Source: an uncultured Clostridia bacterium (GTDB lineage: Bacteria > Bacillota > Clostridia > Christensenellales > Borkfalkiaceae). From it: a stretch of 64,000 nt of DNA. Under the pieces are notes generated by a model. That model did no database searches. It had not been told where the DNA came from and was given only the letters and a program-made list of their open reading frames with translations. The translations under genes and the position numbers were made by a program. Of the stretch, positions 1 to 9,167 are shown piece after piece (within the stretch, counting starts at the first letter, position 1; every line of letters begins with the position of its first letter). Location: assembly GCA_947626105.1 (NCBI GenBank), contig CANQQY010000001.1:62001-126000 (forward strand), given 5' to 3'.

Positions 1-59
1 AAGTACGGACGTGTGCGGGTCTATGAGATCCGCTCGGCTTCGCCTCGGGATGAGGACTA

Positions 60-240
60 CTGTCTCGCTGCCCCTTTCAGGGGAAGCTGTCACCATGGGT
101 GACTGAGGGGGTGTCTCGCTGCCCCTCTTAGGGGAAGTCCCCGAACGTAGTGAGGGGGAAGGGGTTTCGGAAACCCCTCTGTCACTCGCAAGCTCGTGAC
201 ATCTCCCCTACGAGGGGCGACAAGTGACACTCCTCAAGGA
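60..240. repeat. Intergenic hairpin-repeat cluster
   Basis: No convincing gene lies between the window edge and the end of pepF. The stretch is made of short GC-rich inverted blocks of the type CCCCT-n-AGGGG, joined by the phrases GGGTTTC..AAACCCCT and GTCAC..GTGAC. The same building blocks recur in most other large gaps of this window, so this is one member of a dispersed family. It may also fold into hairpins that end pepF transcription. Confidence 0.7.
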
Positions 241-254
241 TTCGCTTGGAACGT

Positions 255-2024
255 TCAGGACAGCGCTTCGAACTGTTCGAGCGCGGCCTTGAACTCGTTC
301 ATGGCGCTTTCGAAGGTCTCCTCTTTCGTGAGATCGGCGCCGGCGATCTTCAAAAGGGAAACGGGATCGGTCGAGCACCCGCCCGACAAGAACTTTTTGT
401 AATCCTTCACCGCGCTCTCCCCCTCTTTGAGGATCCTGTTCGCGATGCAGATCGCGGCGGTAATGCCCGTCGCATACTTATACACATAGAAAGAGCGGTA
501 GAAATGCGGGATCCGCGCCCACTCGATGGCGATATTGTCGTCGTGCACAACGGCGCCGCCGTAGTATTTCCTGTTGAGTTCCAGATATACGGCGGAAAGA
601 TTGTCTTTGTTGAGGGGCTCCCCCGCCTCCGCCATGGCGTGCGCCTTTTCCTCAAACTCGGCAAACTGCGTCTGGCGGAAAAGGGTGGTGCGCACCATAT
701 CCATGAAATAGTTAAGAAGATATTTTTTGAGTTTTTCGTCCTTCGTCTCGGAAAGAAGGTACTTCAAAAGGAGCACTTCGTTGACGGTCGAGGCGACTTC
801 GGCGACAAAGATCGTATAGTCGGACTTGACGAACGGCTGGTTCTTGTTGGAATACCACGAATGCAGGGAGTGCCCCATCTCATGTGCGATCGTGAAAACG
901 TCGTGCGTGGTGCGCTGGTAGTTCAGAAGGACGTAAGGGTGGGAATCGTACATGCAGATGGAATATGCGCCGCTCTTCTTTCCCTCCGTCTCGCAGACGT
1001 CGATCCAGCCCTCGTCCCTGCCCTTTTTCAGGAGTCCCAAATACTCTTCCCCGAGGGGAGAGAGCCCCTTTAAGACGAGCTCGTAGGCCTCTTCATAGGA
1101 GAGTTTGAGCTCCGCATCCTCCACGAGCGAAGGGTAAATGTCGTACATATACATCTCGTCGAGCCCCATGACCTTTTTTCTGGTCTCCATATAACGGTGC
1201 ATGACGGGCGCGCCCTTGTTGACGCAGTTCACCAGATTGTCGTAAACCTCTCTTTCGACGTCCTCGTCGAAGAGAGCGCGGTCGATACAGCTTGCAAAGC
1301 CGCGCGCTTCTTTATAAAAGATATCCGTTTTGACGTTCCCGTAGTAGGTCGCGGCGAGCGTTCCGAGGATCTTTTTGTACGCCGAATAATACTTTTCGTA
1401 CGCTTCCTTGCGCTTTGCCCTGTCTTTCCCGTTCACGATGACGGAATACATGCCGTGCGAGAGTTTGATCTCCTTCCCCTCATATTCCATCGTGGGAAGA
1501 TCGAGTTCCGCGTTGTCGAGCATTTCGAATACGTCGTGCGGGACTTCCATTGCCTCCCCCGTAAGGGCGAGGATGCGCTCTTCCTTTTCGGAAAGGACGT
1601 ACTTTTTGCGCGCGATGAGACGGGCGAGCATATAGTCGTAATCCTTGAAGCGCGGATCTTTCCTGAAATTTTCGAGCGTTTCGTCGTCGAGGGCGGTAAG
1701 TTCGGGGGTGGAGAAAGAGGTCTCCGCCGCAAGGCGGGTATTGAGGCTCATCACCTTGCCGAGATAGGAAGCGTACTTCGTCTCGCGCACGTCCTCGTCG
1801 TGTTTCAGAAAGGCATACAGATAGACCTGCAAAAATTCGGTCGTGAATTTCTCTTCCGCCTTGAAGTAGGCGAGGATATTTTCCGCCGTATGGAGCGTCC
1901 CGCGGTATTTGCCGAGATCGAGGGAATTTTCGAGGGCGGCGAACGCCTCTTCCCACTTCGCGTCGCTTTCAAATACGTCGCACGTGTGCCATTTATACTT
2001 ATCGGGTACTTCTTTTCTTTCCAT
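255..2024 (-). CDS. pepF: Oligoendopeptidase F (M3 zinc metallopeptidase)
   Basis: Cytoplasmic zinc peptidase that cleaves short peptides, probably in peptide recycling. The 589-residue product has the usual length and architecture of the M3B family: an N-terminal helical PepF region followed by the catalytic domain. The zinc motif HEMGH is at residues 381-385, and a downstream Glu near residue 409 (FVAEVAS) is the likely third ligand. The ATG at 2024 is preceded by AAGGAG. It lies 53 bp downstream of a small membrane-protein gene and is probably the last gene of a degV-membrane protein-pepF unit. No signal peptide is visible. Confidence 0.96.
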   Translation of the reverse strand: MERKEVPDKYKWHTCDVFESDAKWEEAFAALENSLDLGKYRGTLHTAENILAYFKAEEKFTTEFLQVYLYAFLKHDEDVRETKYASYLGKVMSLNTRLAAETSFSTPELTALDDETLENFRKDPRFKDYDYMLARLIARKKYVLSEKEERILALTGEAMEVPHDVFEMLDNAELDLPTMEYEGKEIKLSHGMYSVIVNGKDRAKRKEAYEKYYSAYKKILGTLAATYYGNVKTDIFYKEARGFASCIDRALFDEDVEREVYDNLVNCVNKGAPVMHRYMETRKKVMGLDEMYMYDIYPSLVEDAELKLSYEEAYELVLKGLSPLGEEYLGLLKKGRDEGWIDVCETEGKKSGAYSICMYDSHPYVLLNYQRTTHDVFTIAHEMGHSLHSWYSNKNQPFVKSDYTIFVAEVASTVNEVLLLKYLLSETKDEKLKKYLLNYFMDMVRTTLFRQTQFAEFEEKAHAMAEAGEPLNKDNLSAVYLELNRKYYGGAVVHDDNIAIEWARIPHFYRSFYVYKYATGITAAICIANRILKEGESAVKDYKKFLSGGCSTDPVSLLKIAGADLTKEETFESAMNEFKAALEQFEALS

Positions 2025-2077
2025 TTGATAAAACTCCTTTTTTGATCCTTTGATATATCGGGAGAGCCGCGATCGCG

Positions 2078-2620
2078 TTACTGCTCCACGCCGTCCGTTT
2101 CTTTCTCCTCTTCGAGGAGTTCGTAGGCGAGAAGAAGGTTGCCCTGCGTGATGAGCCGCGCGGACTTCCCCTCCTCAAAGGGCGGAAAATCCCGCTCGCC
2201 GTCCACATAGATGTGGCGGAGCATGACTTCCTCCCGTTTGATGTTTTTGACTTCGAAGGTAGCGACGTTCACGTCCACGCCGTCCCACACCGTCCAATCC
2301 TCGATGCCCGCAAAGGGAGCGGCAAAGTTTTCCTTGCGCCCCGAAGAGACCCCTTTGAGCATCTTATAATAGCTGTTGCAGCGCTTGAACGGGATCCCGA
2401 GATAGGGAAAGGCGAAGAGCACATACACCGCCGCAAGAATGCAGGTGAGCGCGGTCATCCACCCCCCGTTCGGGTCGCCGTAGGGTAGCTGCGTATAGCA
2501 CACGGTGAGCGCGACAAACCCGCCCGCAAACAGCGCGGTCACGGCATAAAAGATCCAAAGGATCCTCCTGCGCTGCGCCGCGGCGGCGTAAAGATCGCCG
2601 TCCTGATACAAAAACGTCAT
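2078..2620 (-). CDS. Small two-helix membrane protein, unknown function
   Basis: A 180-residue protein whose family I do not recognise. Two hydrophobic segments lie at about residues 18-41 and 52-75, joined by a short polar loop, and are followed by a soluble C-terminal domain of about 100 residues ending in acidic sequence. This layout resembles small membrane-anchored proteins with a cytosolic domain. AGAGGAAATT precedes the ATG. It starts 9 bp after the degV stop, so it is very likely co-transcribed with degV. No catalytic motif is visible. Confidence 0.8.
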   Translation of the reverse strand: MTFLYQDGDLYAAAAQRRRILWIFYAVTALFAGGFVALTVCYTQLPYGDPNGGWMTALTCILAAVYVLFAFPYLGIPFKRCNSYYKMLKGVSSGRKENFAAPFAGIEDWTVWDGVDVNVATFEVKNIKREEVMLRHIYVDGERDFPPFEEGKSARLITQGNLLLAYELLEEEKETDGVEQ

Positions 2621-2629
2621 AATTTCCTC

Positions 2630-3469
2630 TTATTCGGCGATGAATAGCACGCCGAGCGTATTCCTGCCGCAATGCCCCGTGATGACGGAACCCGCGACCG
2701 TTTCGAGCACTTCGTCAAATTCGAAGAGCTCCTTGACCTGCGCCTTCGCGACGTCCACGAGCGCTTTGTCCGCGCTGCTGTGCGTGATAAAGGCGCGCCG
2801 CCTGTCGTAATTGGGATAGCGCACCGCGAGATCCTTGATATAAGCCGTGATGCACTTATCCATGTTCCCGCGATACTTCTTCCCGGGGACGAGCTGTCCG
2901 GCGTCCATCTCGATGAGCGGATGGATCTTCAAAATATTCGCGCCGTACATCGTCATGCGCGAACATCTCCCCCCCTTATAGAGATAATCCAGCCTGTCCG
3001 GGATAAAGGACGTATTGACGAGGGGGCGGAGCGCATTGACTTTTTCGACGATTTCCTGTGCGGAAGCGCCTTCCTGCATGAGATCCCATGCCTTCATGAC
3101 GAGGAGCCCCTGCCCCGAGGAGAGCGCCATGGTGTCTACAACGTACACCTTTTTCCCGAACTTCTTTGCCGCCGCAGACGCATATTGGTAGGAGGAAGAG
3201 GATTTTGCGGAGATGTTGAAATGGATGACTTTTTTCCCTTCGTCAACATATTTCTGAAAGAAATCCTCGTAGTCGCCGATGCTCGGCGCGGCAGTTTTCG
3301 GAAGTTTTCCCGTCTTTTGGACGAAATCGAAGATGTCCTGCGGGGTGATGTTTACCCCGTCGCGGTAGGAGTTTTCGCCGAGAATAACGGAGAGCGGCAT
3401 GATCTCGATGCCGCGCGATACCGCATTTTCCCCCAAATCGCATGTGCTGTCTGTCGTGATCTGTATCAT
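2630..3469 (-). CDS. DegV family fatty-acid-binding protein
   Basis: DegV/FakB-type protein of 279 residues. In the family these bind a fatty acid and present it to the FakA kinase. The N-terminus has the typical ITTDSTCDL phosphate-site segment, followed by the AAPS segment and the middle DRLDYLYKGGR segment. I place the start at 3469 (MIQITTD) because GGAGG sits 7 bp upstream and homologs begin here; a longer reading into upstream DNA would cross repeat sequence. A second DegV paralog is at 34521-35414. Its 5' side carries a composite structured element shared with asnS. No fakA is in the window. Confidence 0.93.
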   Translation of the reverse strand: MIQITTDSTCDLGENAVSRGIEIMPLSVILGENSYRDGVNITPQDIFDFVQKTGKLPKTAAPSIGDYEDFFQKYVDEGKKVIHFNISAKSSSSYQYASAAAKKFGKKVYVVDTMALSSGQGLLVMKAWDLMQEGASAQEIVEKVNALRPLVNTSFIPDRLDYLYKGGRCSRMTMYGANILKIHPLIEMDAGQLVPGKKYRGNMDKCITAYIKDLAVRYPNYDRRRAFITHSSADKALVDVAKAQVKELFEFDEVLETVAGSVITGHCGRNTLGVLFIAE

Positions 3470-3504
3470 AAATCGTACCTCCGATGGTTTTTTGTATTTC
3501 TTTG

Positions 3505-3790
3505 ATGTTTCGCAAATTTCTTTGTTTTGAACGCCCTGCGGGCGGCATATCAAGGTCAAAGAAATTTGCGAGGGGTTCGTGCTTCTGCTTTGTAAAAGCG
3601 ATTCGGCCGCCCTCTCTGTTCCACACGACATCAAGCCGAAGGGGTTCGGCAAATTGAGTCGCCCTACTTCGCGCCCGAGATGTCTCGACTACGCTCGACA
3701 TGACAACGGGCGCTCGTGCCGCGCTTCGTGCAATAGAATGCGCGCGGGGCGGCGGAAGTAAATTCCGCCTAAGGCAAGTAATTTGGAACT
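3505..3790 (-). promoter_or_regulatory. Putative structured 5' leader / composite repeat, copy 1
   Basis: Read on the minus strand toward degV, this region has a terminal stem of two perfect 14-nt arms (3511-3524 and 3557-3570, CGCAAATTTCTTTG pairing with its complement). The stem encloses a small CGCCC-TGC-GGGCG hairpin (3532-3544). Further upstream comes a conserved block (3598-3664) and a GGCGGAA hairpin (3751-3768). The same order is found upstream of asnS (32501-32699), where the terminal stem has a different sequence but still pairs. Copy 1 has about 85 bp of extra repeat DNA inserted at 3665-3749. Function is unknown; it could be RNA or a mobile repeat. Confidence 0.5.
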
Positions 3791-4088
3791 CGCCCCACCC
3801 CCTTAGTCCGTTGCGGCGGCAGGGATCGCCGCAACCCCGTCGGCGAGGCCACGCCTCCTGTCGCGGCGTCCCTCACAGCCCATCGGGCTGTTGAGGCGAA
3901 TGACGCCGCTCCTCCCCCACGGAGGGGGCTACATGGCTCCTCCTTAGGAGGAGCTGTCACCGCAGGTGACTGAGGTGGGCATCTTGGCGCCCCTCTTAGG
4001 GGAGCTGGCGCGCTGCCCTTGCGCGACTGAGGGGTTTTGAAACCCTATCCCCCGCTACGCGGGTACTTCCCCTAAAAGGGGAAGCAAG
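3690..4088. repeat. Mosaic of dispersed repeats between degV and lepB
   Basis: This gap contains no supported gene. It holds a GTCTCGACTACGCTCGACATGAC-type inverted element, the tail of the composite leader element, the 109-bp repeat also found at 21513-21621, and a chain of CCCCT-AGGGG hairpins ending directly after lepB. A CTTCCCCT..AGGGGAAG hairpin at about 4067-4085 could act as a weak terminator for lepB, but it lacks a clear T-run on the minus strand. Confidence 0.75.
3808..3916. repeat. 109-bp dispersed repeat, copy A
   Basis: Matches 21513-21621 over its full length with three mismatches by eye. It contains several internal inverted repeats: GGCGGCAGGGAtCGCCGC, GGCGAGGCCacGCCTCC, and AGCCCatcGGGCT. 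A shorter, more diverged relative lies at about 18199-18258. It is not inside any gene. Confidence 0.85.
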
Positions 4089-4090
4089 GC

Positions 4091-4714
4091 TTAAAATAGA
4101 TCGCGGATACTTTCCCTGAAATTTTCCCACCCGGTGATGACGCCCTTATAGTCGAGCGCCCACTGCGGGACCACGCCCGTCACAAAAGATGCGGGGACGG
4201 CGCCGAACCTTCTTGAATCGTCGCTCACGGGACGGTTGTCTCCCATGATGAACAGCTCCCCCGCGCCAACGGTAACAAGGTCGAAATCGCCCGTCCTGCC
4301 GCTTACGTACGGCTCGTCGAGCGGGAAAAATTCCTCCTCCCCCGCACGGCGCAAGAATACTTTTCCGTCCGAAGCGAAAACCGTATCCCCTTCCTCCGCG
4401 ATGACCCGCTTGACGATGAAGGAGATCTCTCTGCCCTTGAAAACATTCTCCCCCGACGCATCCTTAAAGTTGCGCACGTCCACGATGACGATGTCGCCTC
4501 GGCGGGGCGTCCGCTCGCCGTCCGCATACAGCCAATCCCCGTCTTGAAGGGTGTTGCGCATGGAAGGACCTTCCACGCAGACGGGGGTATACCTTCTCAC
4601 AAAGCGGAATTCCGCGACGACGAGAAGAAGGACGATGATGAGCAGGATGGAACACAGGATGGGAAAAAGCCGATTCTTCCTTTTCGGTCTCGTAAGAAGT
4701 TCGGGACGCGTCAC
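4091..4714 (-). CDS. lepB: Signal peptidase I
   Basis: Membrane serine protease that removes signal peptides from exported proteins. A single N-terminal membrane anchor at about residues 17-35 is followed by the S26 catalytic domain. The nucleophile is Ser51 in GPSMRNTL, the general base is Lys102 in FIVKRVIA, and the conserved [15 protein letters not shown] box follows. The start is the GTG at 4714: it overlaps the stop of the upstream DUF951 gene as GTGA and has GGAGGAAAC just before it. A longer ATG reading would run through the upstream gene. Length, 207 residues, is normal for clostridial type I enzymes. Confidence 0.95.
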   Translation of the reverse strand: MTRPELLTRPKRKNRLFPILCSILLIIVLLLVVAEFRFVRRYTPVCVEGPSMRNTLQDGDWLYADGERTPRRGDIVIVDVRNFKDASGENVFKGREISFIVKRVIAEEGDTVFASDGKVFLRRAGEEEFFPLDEPYVSGRTGDFDLVTVGAGELFIMGDNRPVSDDSRRFGAVPASFVTGVVPQWALDYKGVITGWENFRESIRDLF

Positions 4715-4902
4715 GTTTCCTCCACAATTCGGCGAACCCGTTTTTTGAGCTCGTCGGGCAGGAGCACGAGGATCCTGCCGCATCGTTTGCATTTGATTTT
4801 TTTATCTGCGCCCGTGCGGACGATCTCCCAAAGAGTTCCGCCGCAGGCATGCGGTTTTTTGGTCTCCACGACCGTTCCCGCAGAAAGTTCGTTCAGATCC
4901 AT
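4711..4902 (-). CDS. DUF951 family small zinc-ribbon-like protein
   Basis: A 63-residue protein matching the DUF951 pattern: an N-terminal beta segment ([12 protein letters not shown]), then [19 protein letters not shown] and a basic C-terminus. The Cys at HACGG and the CKRC pair could bind metal. Function is not established in the family; a nucleic-acid-binding role is often guessed from the small basic fold. Its ATG overlaps the end of the upstream hydrolase-like gene by 10 bp, and its stop overlaps the lepB GTG, so translation of the three is probably coupled. Confidence 0.88.
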   Translation of the reverse strand: MDLNELSAGTVVETKKPHACGGTLWEIVRTGADKKIKCKRCGRILVLLPDELKKRVRRIVEET

Positions 4903-6578
4903 AAGACGTTGTTGATCAGGATCTCTCCCTTCCCCTCGAAGAGAACGGCGAACATATCCGAAAAATCTTCGAGCGCCGCGCCGCCCTCCTGTTTGAAGTC
5001 CTCCGCGCCGAAGAAGAAATTCTTCCACTTCCCGCCGCCCTCGACGCGAAGAGTCACGGAATACCCCTTTCCGAGATCGGCGGTGCGGAAAAAGGTCACC
5101 GTGAGCATTCCCGTTTCGGCGCACCACGCGTCAAAGCCGAAAGCTGCGCCCGCGGGCGGTTCGTAGCCCTGTTCGCCCACGCGGTAGCTGATCATACCGA
5201 CGTCCGAAGTGAGCCCCATGATCCCGCCGTACCCCGGAAGAAGCCTTACGCCCGCCTCTTTTTCGGAATGGAAACAATCGGCGATGGAATGCTCCCGGAG
5301 GCGGTATCCCGTAAAGACGTTCCGCCCGTCCGCGTTCGTGTAGAGAACGCGCGTCTTGGGACGGCTGTTGGAATAATCCTTCGAGGGGGACACTTCGAGG
5401 ATCTTCGAGGTGACCGAAAAGTTATTGGAATACTTCACGAAGGAATAGATGAGCGCCCGTTTACAGCTCTTGTAGAGGGAGACGGGCACCGTGCCGACGC
5501 TACCGCTTAGGAGATCTTTTTTCCCGAGCACGCGCGTCCAATCCCGCGAGCCGCCGCCCGTCACCTTTTCGGTGAAGAACACGCCGAAGTCCTCGATCTC
5601 CCCCCTATCGTCAAATTTCCCCTTTGCGACGAGACGCCCCTCCCCGTCCTCGGCGATCTCGACGTCGATCGGGCGGCTGATGAAAACCGACCGTCCCATG
5701 AGATATTTGCCGAGGAACAGGTCGATATCGTACAGGGAATGGGAACCGATGAGCCCGTTCCCGTGGGCGGAGTAGAGGATCGCCTTTTCCACCTCCGGGT
5801 TGATCTGGCGGAAGGTGTCGTAGACGCGTTCGTAATTATATTTACTGTCGTTGATCGCGGAAAGAAGGAGCACGGGGCACTTGATATAGGGCGCGTAGCT
5901 CTGGGAGTCGATCCCCGCGATGAAGCGGTGCCGCTCCGCGTTGAAGGAGTGGGTCTCCCCCTCGCCAAACCGCTCCATATCGCGGTAGGCGAGCCATCCC
6001 GCCGCACAGACGGAGATCATGCAGGACAGGGGTTCATAGGGAGCGATCTTAAAGAGGATCTCCCCGCCTGTCCTAAGCCCGATCCCGCCGAACTTGGTGA
6101 TCTCGGGATGTTCCGAAAGGTAGCGCGCCGCATACCGCGCGACGGCTGCCCATTCGAACCAGCTCGTTTCGCGCGCGGACGGTTCCGCGTAGTAGAGATG
6201 ATCTCCCGCGCGGAGATAGTTGGCATAGTCTATATCTTCGGGATAGACGGTATGGGGCGACCCGTCGCCGAGATCTCCGCAGTAATCCACGCACAGGACG
6301 CCGTATCCCTGCTGCACATAGCGGCCGATAAATTCGCGGTCGAAAAGATGCCCCGCCTCGAAAAGAACCATGACGGCGGGATATTCGTCCTTATCGGGCG
6401 CATAGAGCTCCATATAGATACGGACGCGCCCCTTTTCCGTCGCCCTGCCAGAGATCCTGATTCGCCGCACGACGGTCGCGCCTTCCTTGCCCTCGGAAAG
6501 GATCTCCTCGTCGAAAGGAAGGGATTCGTCGAAGTCCCGCCAAAGGGTGACGGGGGTCAGAATTGTGTTACCCAACAT
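4893..6578 (-). CDS. Alpha/beta-hydrolase-fold protein lacking the nucleophile Ser
   Basis: A 561-residue two-part protein. Residues about 40-310 look like an alpha/beta-hydrolase domain: [11 protein letters not shown] strand region, [13 protein letters not shown], nucleophile-elbow position GLRTGG (167-172), [12 protein letters not shown] acid region, and [11 protein letters not shown] histidine region. The elbow normally reads G-x-S-x-G; here Arg169 occupies the Ser position, so classical hydrolysis looks impossible. Residues about 320-561 are beta-rich and unrecognised. It starts 9 bp after sbcC and overlaps the DUF951 gene. It could be a degenerate esterase that now has a binding role. 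No signal peptide is seen. Confidence 0.8.
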   Translation of the reverse strand: MLGNTILTPVTLWRDFDESLPFDEEILSEGKEGATVVRRIRISGRATEKGRVRIYMELYAPDKDEYPAVMVLFEAGHLFDREFIGRYVQQGYGVLCVDYCGDLGDGSPHTVYPEDIDYANYLRAGDHLYYAEPSARETSWFEWAAVARYAARYLSEHPEITKFGGIGLRTGGEILFKIAPYEPLSCMISVCAAGWLAYRDMERFGEGETHSFNAERHRFIAGIDSQSYAPYIKCPVLLLSAINDSKYNYERVYDTFRQINPEVEKAILYSAHGNGLIGSHSLYDIDLFLGKYLMGRSVFISRPIDVEIAEDGEGRLVAKGKFDDRGEIEDFGVFFTEKVTGGGSRDWTRVLGKKDLLSGSVGTVPVSLYKSCKRALIYSFVKYSNNFSVTSKILEVSPSKDYSNSRPKTRVLYTNADGRNVFTGYRLREHSIADCFHSEKEAGVRLLPGYGGIMGLTSDVGMISYRVGEQGYEPPAGAAFGFDAWCAETGMLTVTFFRTADLGKGYSVTLRVEGGGKWKNFFFGAEDFKQEGGAALEDFSDMFAVLFEGKGEILINNVLWI

Positions 6579-6587
6579 TGCCGTTTT

Positions 6588-9167
6588 CTACTCCGCTGAT
6601 ATTTGGGAACCGCGCCGCTCCGTCGCCTTCAAAACGATGAGCTTGCGGTCGATCCGATGCTTTAATTCCTCCACATGGGAGATGATGCCGATGCTGTAAC
6701 TCTTGCTTTTGAGCTTTTCGAGGCTGTCCATCACCGTATCGACAAGTTTTTCGTCGAGGGTGCCGAACCCTTCGTCGAGGAAGAAAAATTCGATGGGACG
6801 GGCGCTTTTCAGGCAGATCTCCGCGCTGAGCGCGAGCGCCAGAGAAAGAGAAACGAGGAAGGTTTCCCCGCCCGAGAGGGTATACACCGCCCGCAGCGCC
6901 CCGCCGTTGAAGTTGTCTCCCACGAAAAAGCCGCCGTCATAGCGCAGAAAGTATCTGCCGTCCGTGAGCGACAGGAGCCGTCCGCTCGCGTTGGACGCGA
7001 CCGTTTGGAGATACTCCTCCGCGATAAATTCCATAAATTTATTGTCTTTGAACAGCTTTTTCAACCGTTCGGCAGTCTCCGCTTCGGCGCGCTTTTCCTG
7101 CGCCTCCCGTTTGAGCGCCGCCTTTTCCGCAATGCGCACCCTGTCGCGCTCGATCTCCGCCCGCTTGCGGATCAGGGACTCCGTACAGGACGAAAGCGCC
7201 TCTTCCGCGCGTGAAAGTTCCTCTTTTACCGCTTTGAGCGCCTCTTCCGTCGCCCCCGAAAAGTCCTCCGCGCCGAGTTCGCGCAGACGGCGTTTCGCGG
7301 CGCCGTAAGTTTCTCTGTACTCCTCGACGCGCGCGCGGGCATCGTCCGCATTGCCGTATTTCTTGTAGAGCGAAGCGGCCTCTTCCGCATCCTTGAAACC
7401 GCCTTCCGCAAGGGCGCTGCGGAATTTCTCTTCCGCATCCGAAGAAACAGATGCAGCGCTTTTCTTCAACGCCGCTGCGGCGGCAAGCGCCGCGCTCCGC
7501 TCCGAAACCGCCCTTTCGAGCCTGCTCTTCGTCTCCGCATGCTTCCGCTTTTCCTCCCGCAGACGGCGGAGCGCCTGCTCCGTCTCCCCGAGGGGGGGCA
7601 GAAGGGCGAGCTGCTCTTTAAGGCGGGACGCCTCTTCCGCGCGGGACGCTCTCTCCTGTGTGAGGCGGGTGAGCTCTTTTTCGTCCGCTTCGCAGGCGGC
7701 GCGGCGCTTTTCGAGCGCCAACAGCCCGTCGTGCGCGGCTTTTTTCATGCGCTCACGCGACTTAAACAGCTCTTTGAGCTTGCCGATATCTTCCCGCTCT
7801 CCTTCCGAGAGCGCGGTATATTTTTCGATGAATGGCAAAATGTCCCCGCCGATCTCGGTGTGCTTTTCATATAGACGGACGAAATCGTCGCGCACGGCGG
7901 CATATTCGTCCCGAAGTAACGCGTCCTTGCCGCGGCTGCCGAGAAAGGAGAGGAAATCTTCCTCGGGCATGCGCGATAAAAGTTCGTCGATCTCCCCGCG
8001 TTCCTTTTCGTAGTCGAAGGGCACCCGCTTTGCTTGGAGCTTTCCGATCGCTTCGTCGAGAGAGAAAAGCTCCCTTTTGAGCTTCTCCGCCTGCCCTGAA
8101 AGCCCCTTTGCGCTCTCCGCCCGGGCGTAGTCCCGTTCGAGACTGCCGATCCGCGCGTCCGCCTCCGCTTCGTCGAAGGGCGGGAGCGCTTCAAGCTCCG
8201 CTTTTGCCTTGGCGAGCGCCGCTTCCGCTTCCCCGAACGCCCTTGCTGCATTCTCCGCACGGCGGAGGGCGGCGGTCCGCTCCCCCGCGCGCGCGGCAAC
8301 ATTGCCCGCCGCCGCAAGGCGGAACAGCCCGTCGTTGAGCTCCTTCATCTCCGCACGCCTCTCTTCCAGCCGCGCCATCTCTTCCTCCGCCCGCTTGTAG
8401 GCACGGAATCGTTCGAGAAGGGCGGAAATGCGCGTCTCTTCGGCGCGGAGTTTTCTGCAAGACTTATCCGCTTCGCTCTTCTCCGCTTCGAGGGAAGCGA
8501 TCTCCTTGCTAAGGAGAGCGATCTTCTCCGCCGTGACGTCCGCATAGGGTTCCAGCCGCGCGGTGAGGACGTTGAGCTCGCCCGTCAGCCGCTGGCTGTA
8601 CGCGTTTGTGCGCTTGACGAGCGCCTCACCGTACTGTTCGAGGTCGAAGAGGCGGGAGACGATACGGAGCCGCTCCCCTCTCGGCGCCTTGACGAATTGC
8701 GCAAATTCCCCCTGCGGCAGGGCGATACATTTTTCGAAATCCCGCTGTTCGAGCCCGACGATCTTCCGAAGCAGGGCGTTTCCTTCCCTTACGCCGTCCG
8801 CGACCGCGATGAGTTTCCCGCCGATGCGTTCATAGACGGTAAGCCCCTGCTCTGCGGTATCCTTCTTGCGCCTGAGCGTGCGCTCCGCGCGGAAGATCCG
8901 CCGCTTCCCCTCGAAAAAGATCTCGAATTCGAAACGGACGTACGCCTGTTGCTGTCTATAATTGATGACGTCCCCGATGACGCCCGAGCGGGAACGCGCA
9001 ATGTCCCCGTAAAGGGCGAACCCGATACAGTCTAAAATGGTGCTCTTGCCCGAACCGGTATCCCCGAAGATGCCGAAGATCCCGAATTCGAGAAGTTTTG
9101 TAAAATCAATGAACGCGGGCTCCGAGAAGGAGTTGATCCCGCACAGTTCCATTAAAACGGGTCTCAT
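6588..9167 (-). CDS. sbcC: Exonuclease SbcC (Rad50-like SMC ATPase)
   Basis: ATPase subunit of the SbcCD double-strand-end and hairpin nuclease. The Walker A GDTGSGKST lies at residues 35-43. Long coiled coils rich in Glu, Ala, Arg and Lys fill the middle. The C-terminal head has the LSGGETF signature and the FFFLDEGFGTLD Walker B/D-loop. At 859 residues it is shorter than the usual roughly 1000 or more. I see no CxxC zinc hook at the coiled-coil apex: the mid-region near the turn (KHTEIGGDILPF) has no paired cysteines. It overlaps sbcD by ATGA, so the two are coupled. Confidence 0.95.
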   Translation of the reverse strand: MRPVLMELCGINSFSEPAFIDFTKLLEFGIFGIFGDTGSGKSTILDCIGFALYGDIARSRSGVIGDVINYRQQQAYVRFEFEIFFEGKRRIFRAERTLRRKKDTAEQGLTVYERIGGKLIAVADGVREGNALLRKIVGLEQRDFEKCIALPQGEFAQFVKAPRGERLRIVSRLFDLEQYGEALVKRTNAYSQRLTGELNVLTARLEPYADVTAEKIALLSKEIASLEAEKSEADKSCRKLRAEETRISALLERFRAYKRAEEEMARLEERRAEMKELNDGLFRLAAAGNVAARAGERTAALRRAENAARAFGEAEAALAKAKAELEALPPFDEAEADARIGSLERDYARAESAKGLSGQAEKLKRELFSLDEAIGKLQAKRVPFDYEKERGEIDELLSRMPEEDFLSFLGSRGKDALLRDEYAAVRDDFVRLYEKHTEIGGDILPFIEKYTALSEGEREDIGKLKELFKSRERMKKAAHDGLLALEKRRAACEADEKELTRLTQERASRAEEASRLKEQLALLPPLGETEQALRRLREEKRKHAETKSRLERAVSERSAALAAAAALKKSAASVSSDAEEKFRSALAEGGFKDAEEAASLYKKYGNADDARARVEEYRETYGAAKRRLRELGAEDFSGATEEALKAVKEELSRAEEALSSCTESLIRKRAEIERDRVRIAEKAALKREAQEKRAEAETAERLKKLFKDNKFMEFIAEEYLQTVASNASGRLLSLTDGRYFLRYDGGFFVGDNFNGGALRAVYTLSGGETFLVSLSLALALSAEICLKSARPIEFFFLDEGFGTLDEKLVDTVMDSLEKLKSKSYSIGIISHVEELKHRIDRKLIVLKATERRGSQISAE

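Noticed and set aside
246-1073. Long plus-strand ORFs opposite pepF and many similar antisense ORFs across the window
   Set aside because: They are mirror frames of well-supported genes in GC-rich DNA, show no domains and lack ribosome binding sites.
2672-3505. Long plus-strand ORF over degV
   Set aside because: It is the antisense frame of a clear DegV gene and has no recognisable domain.
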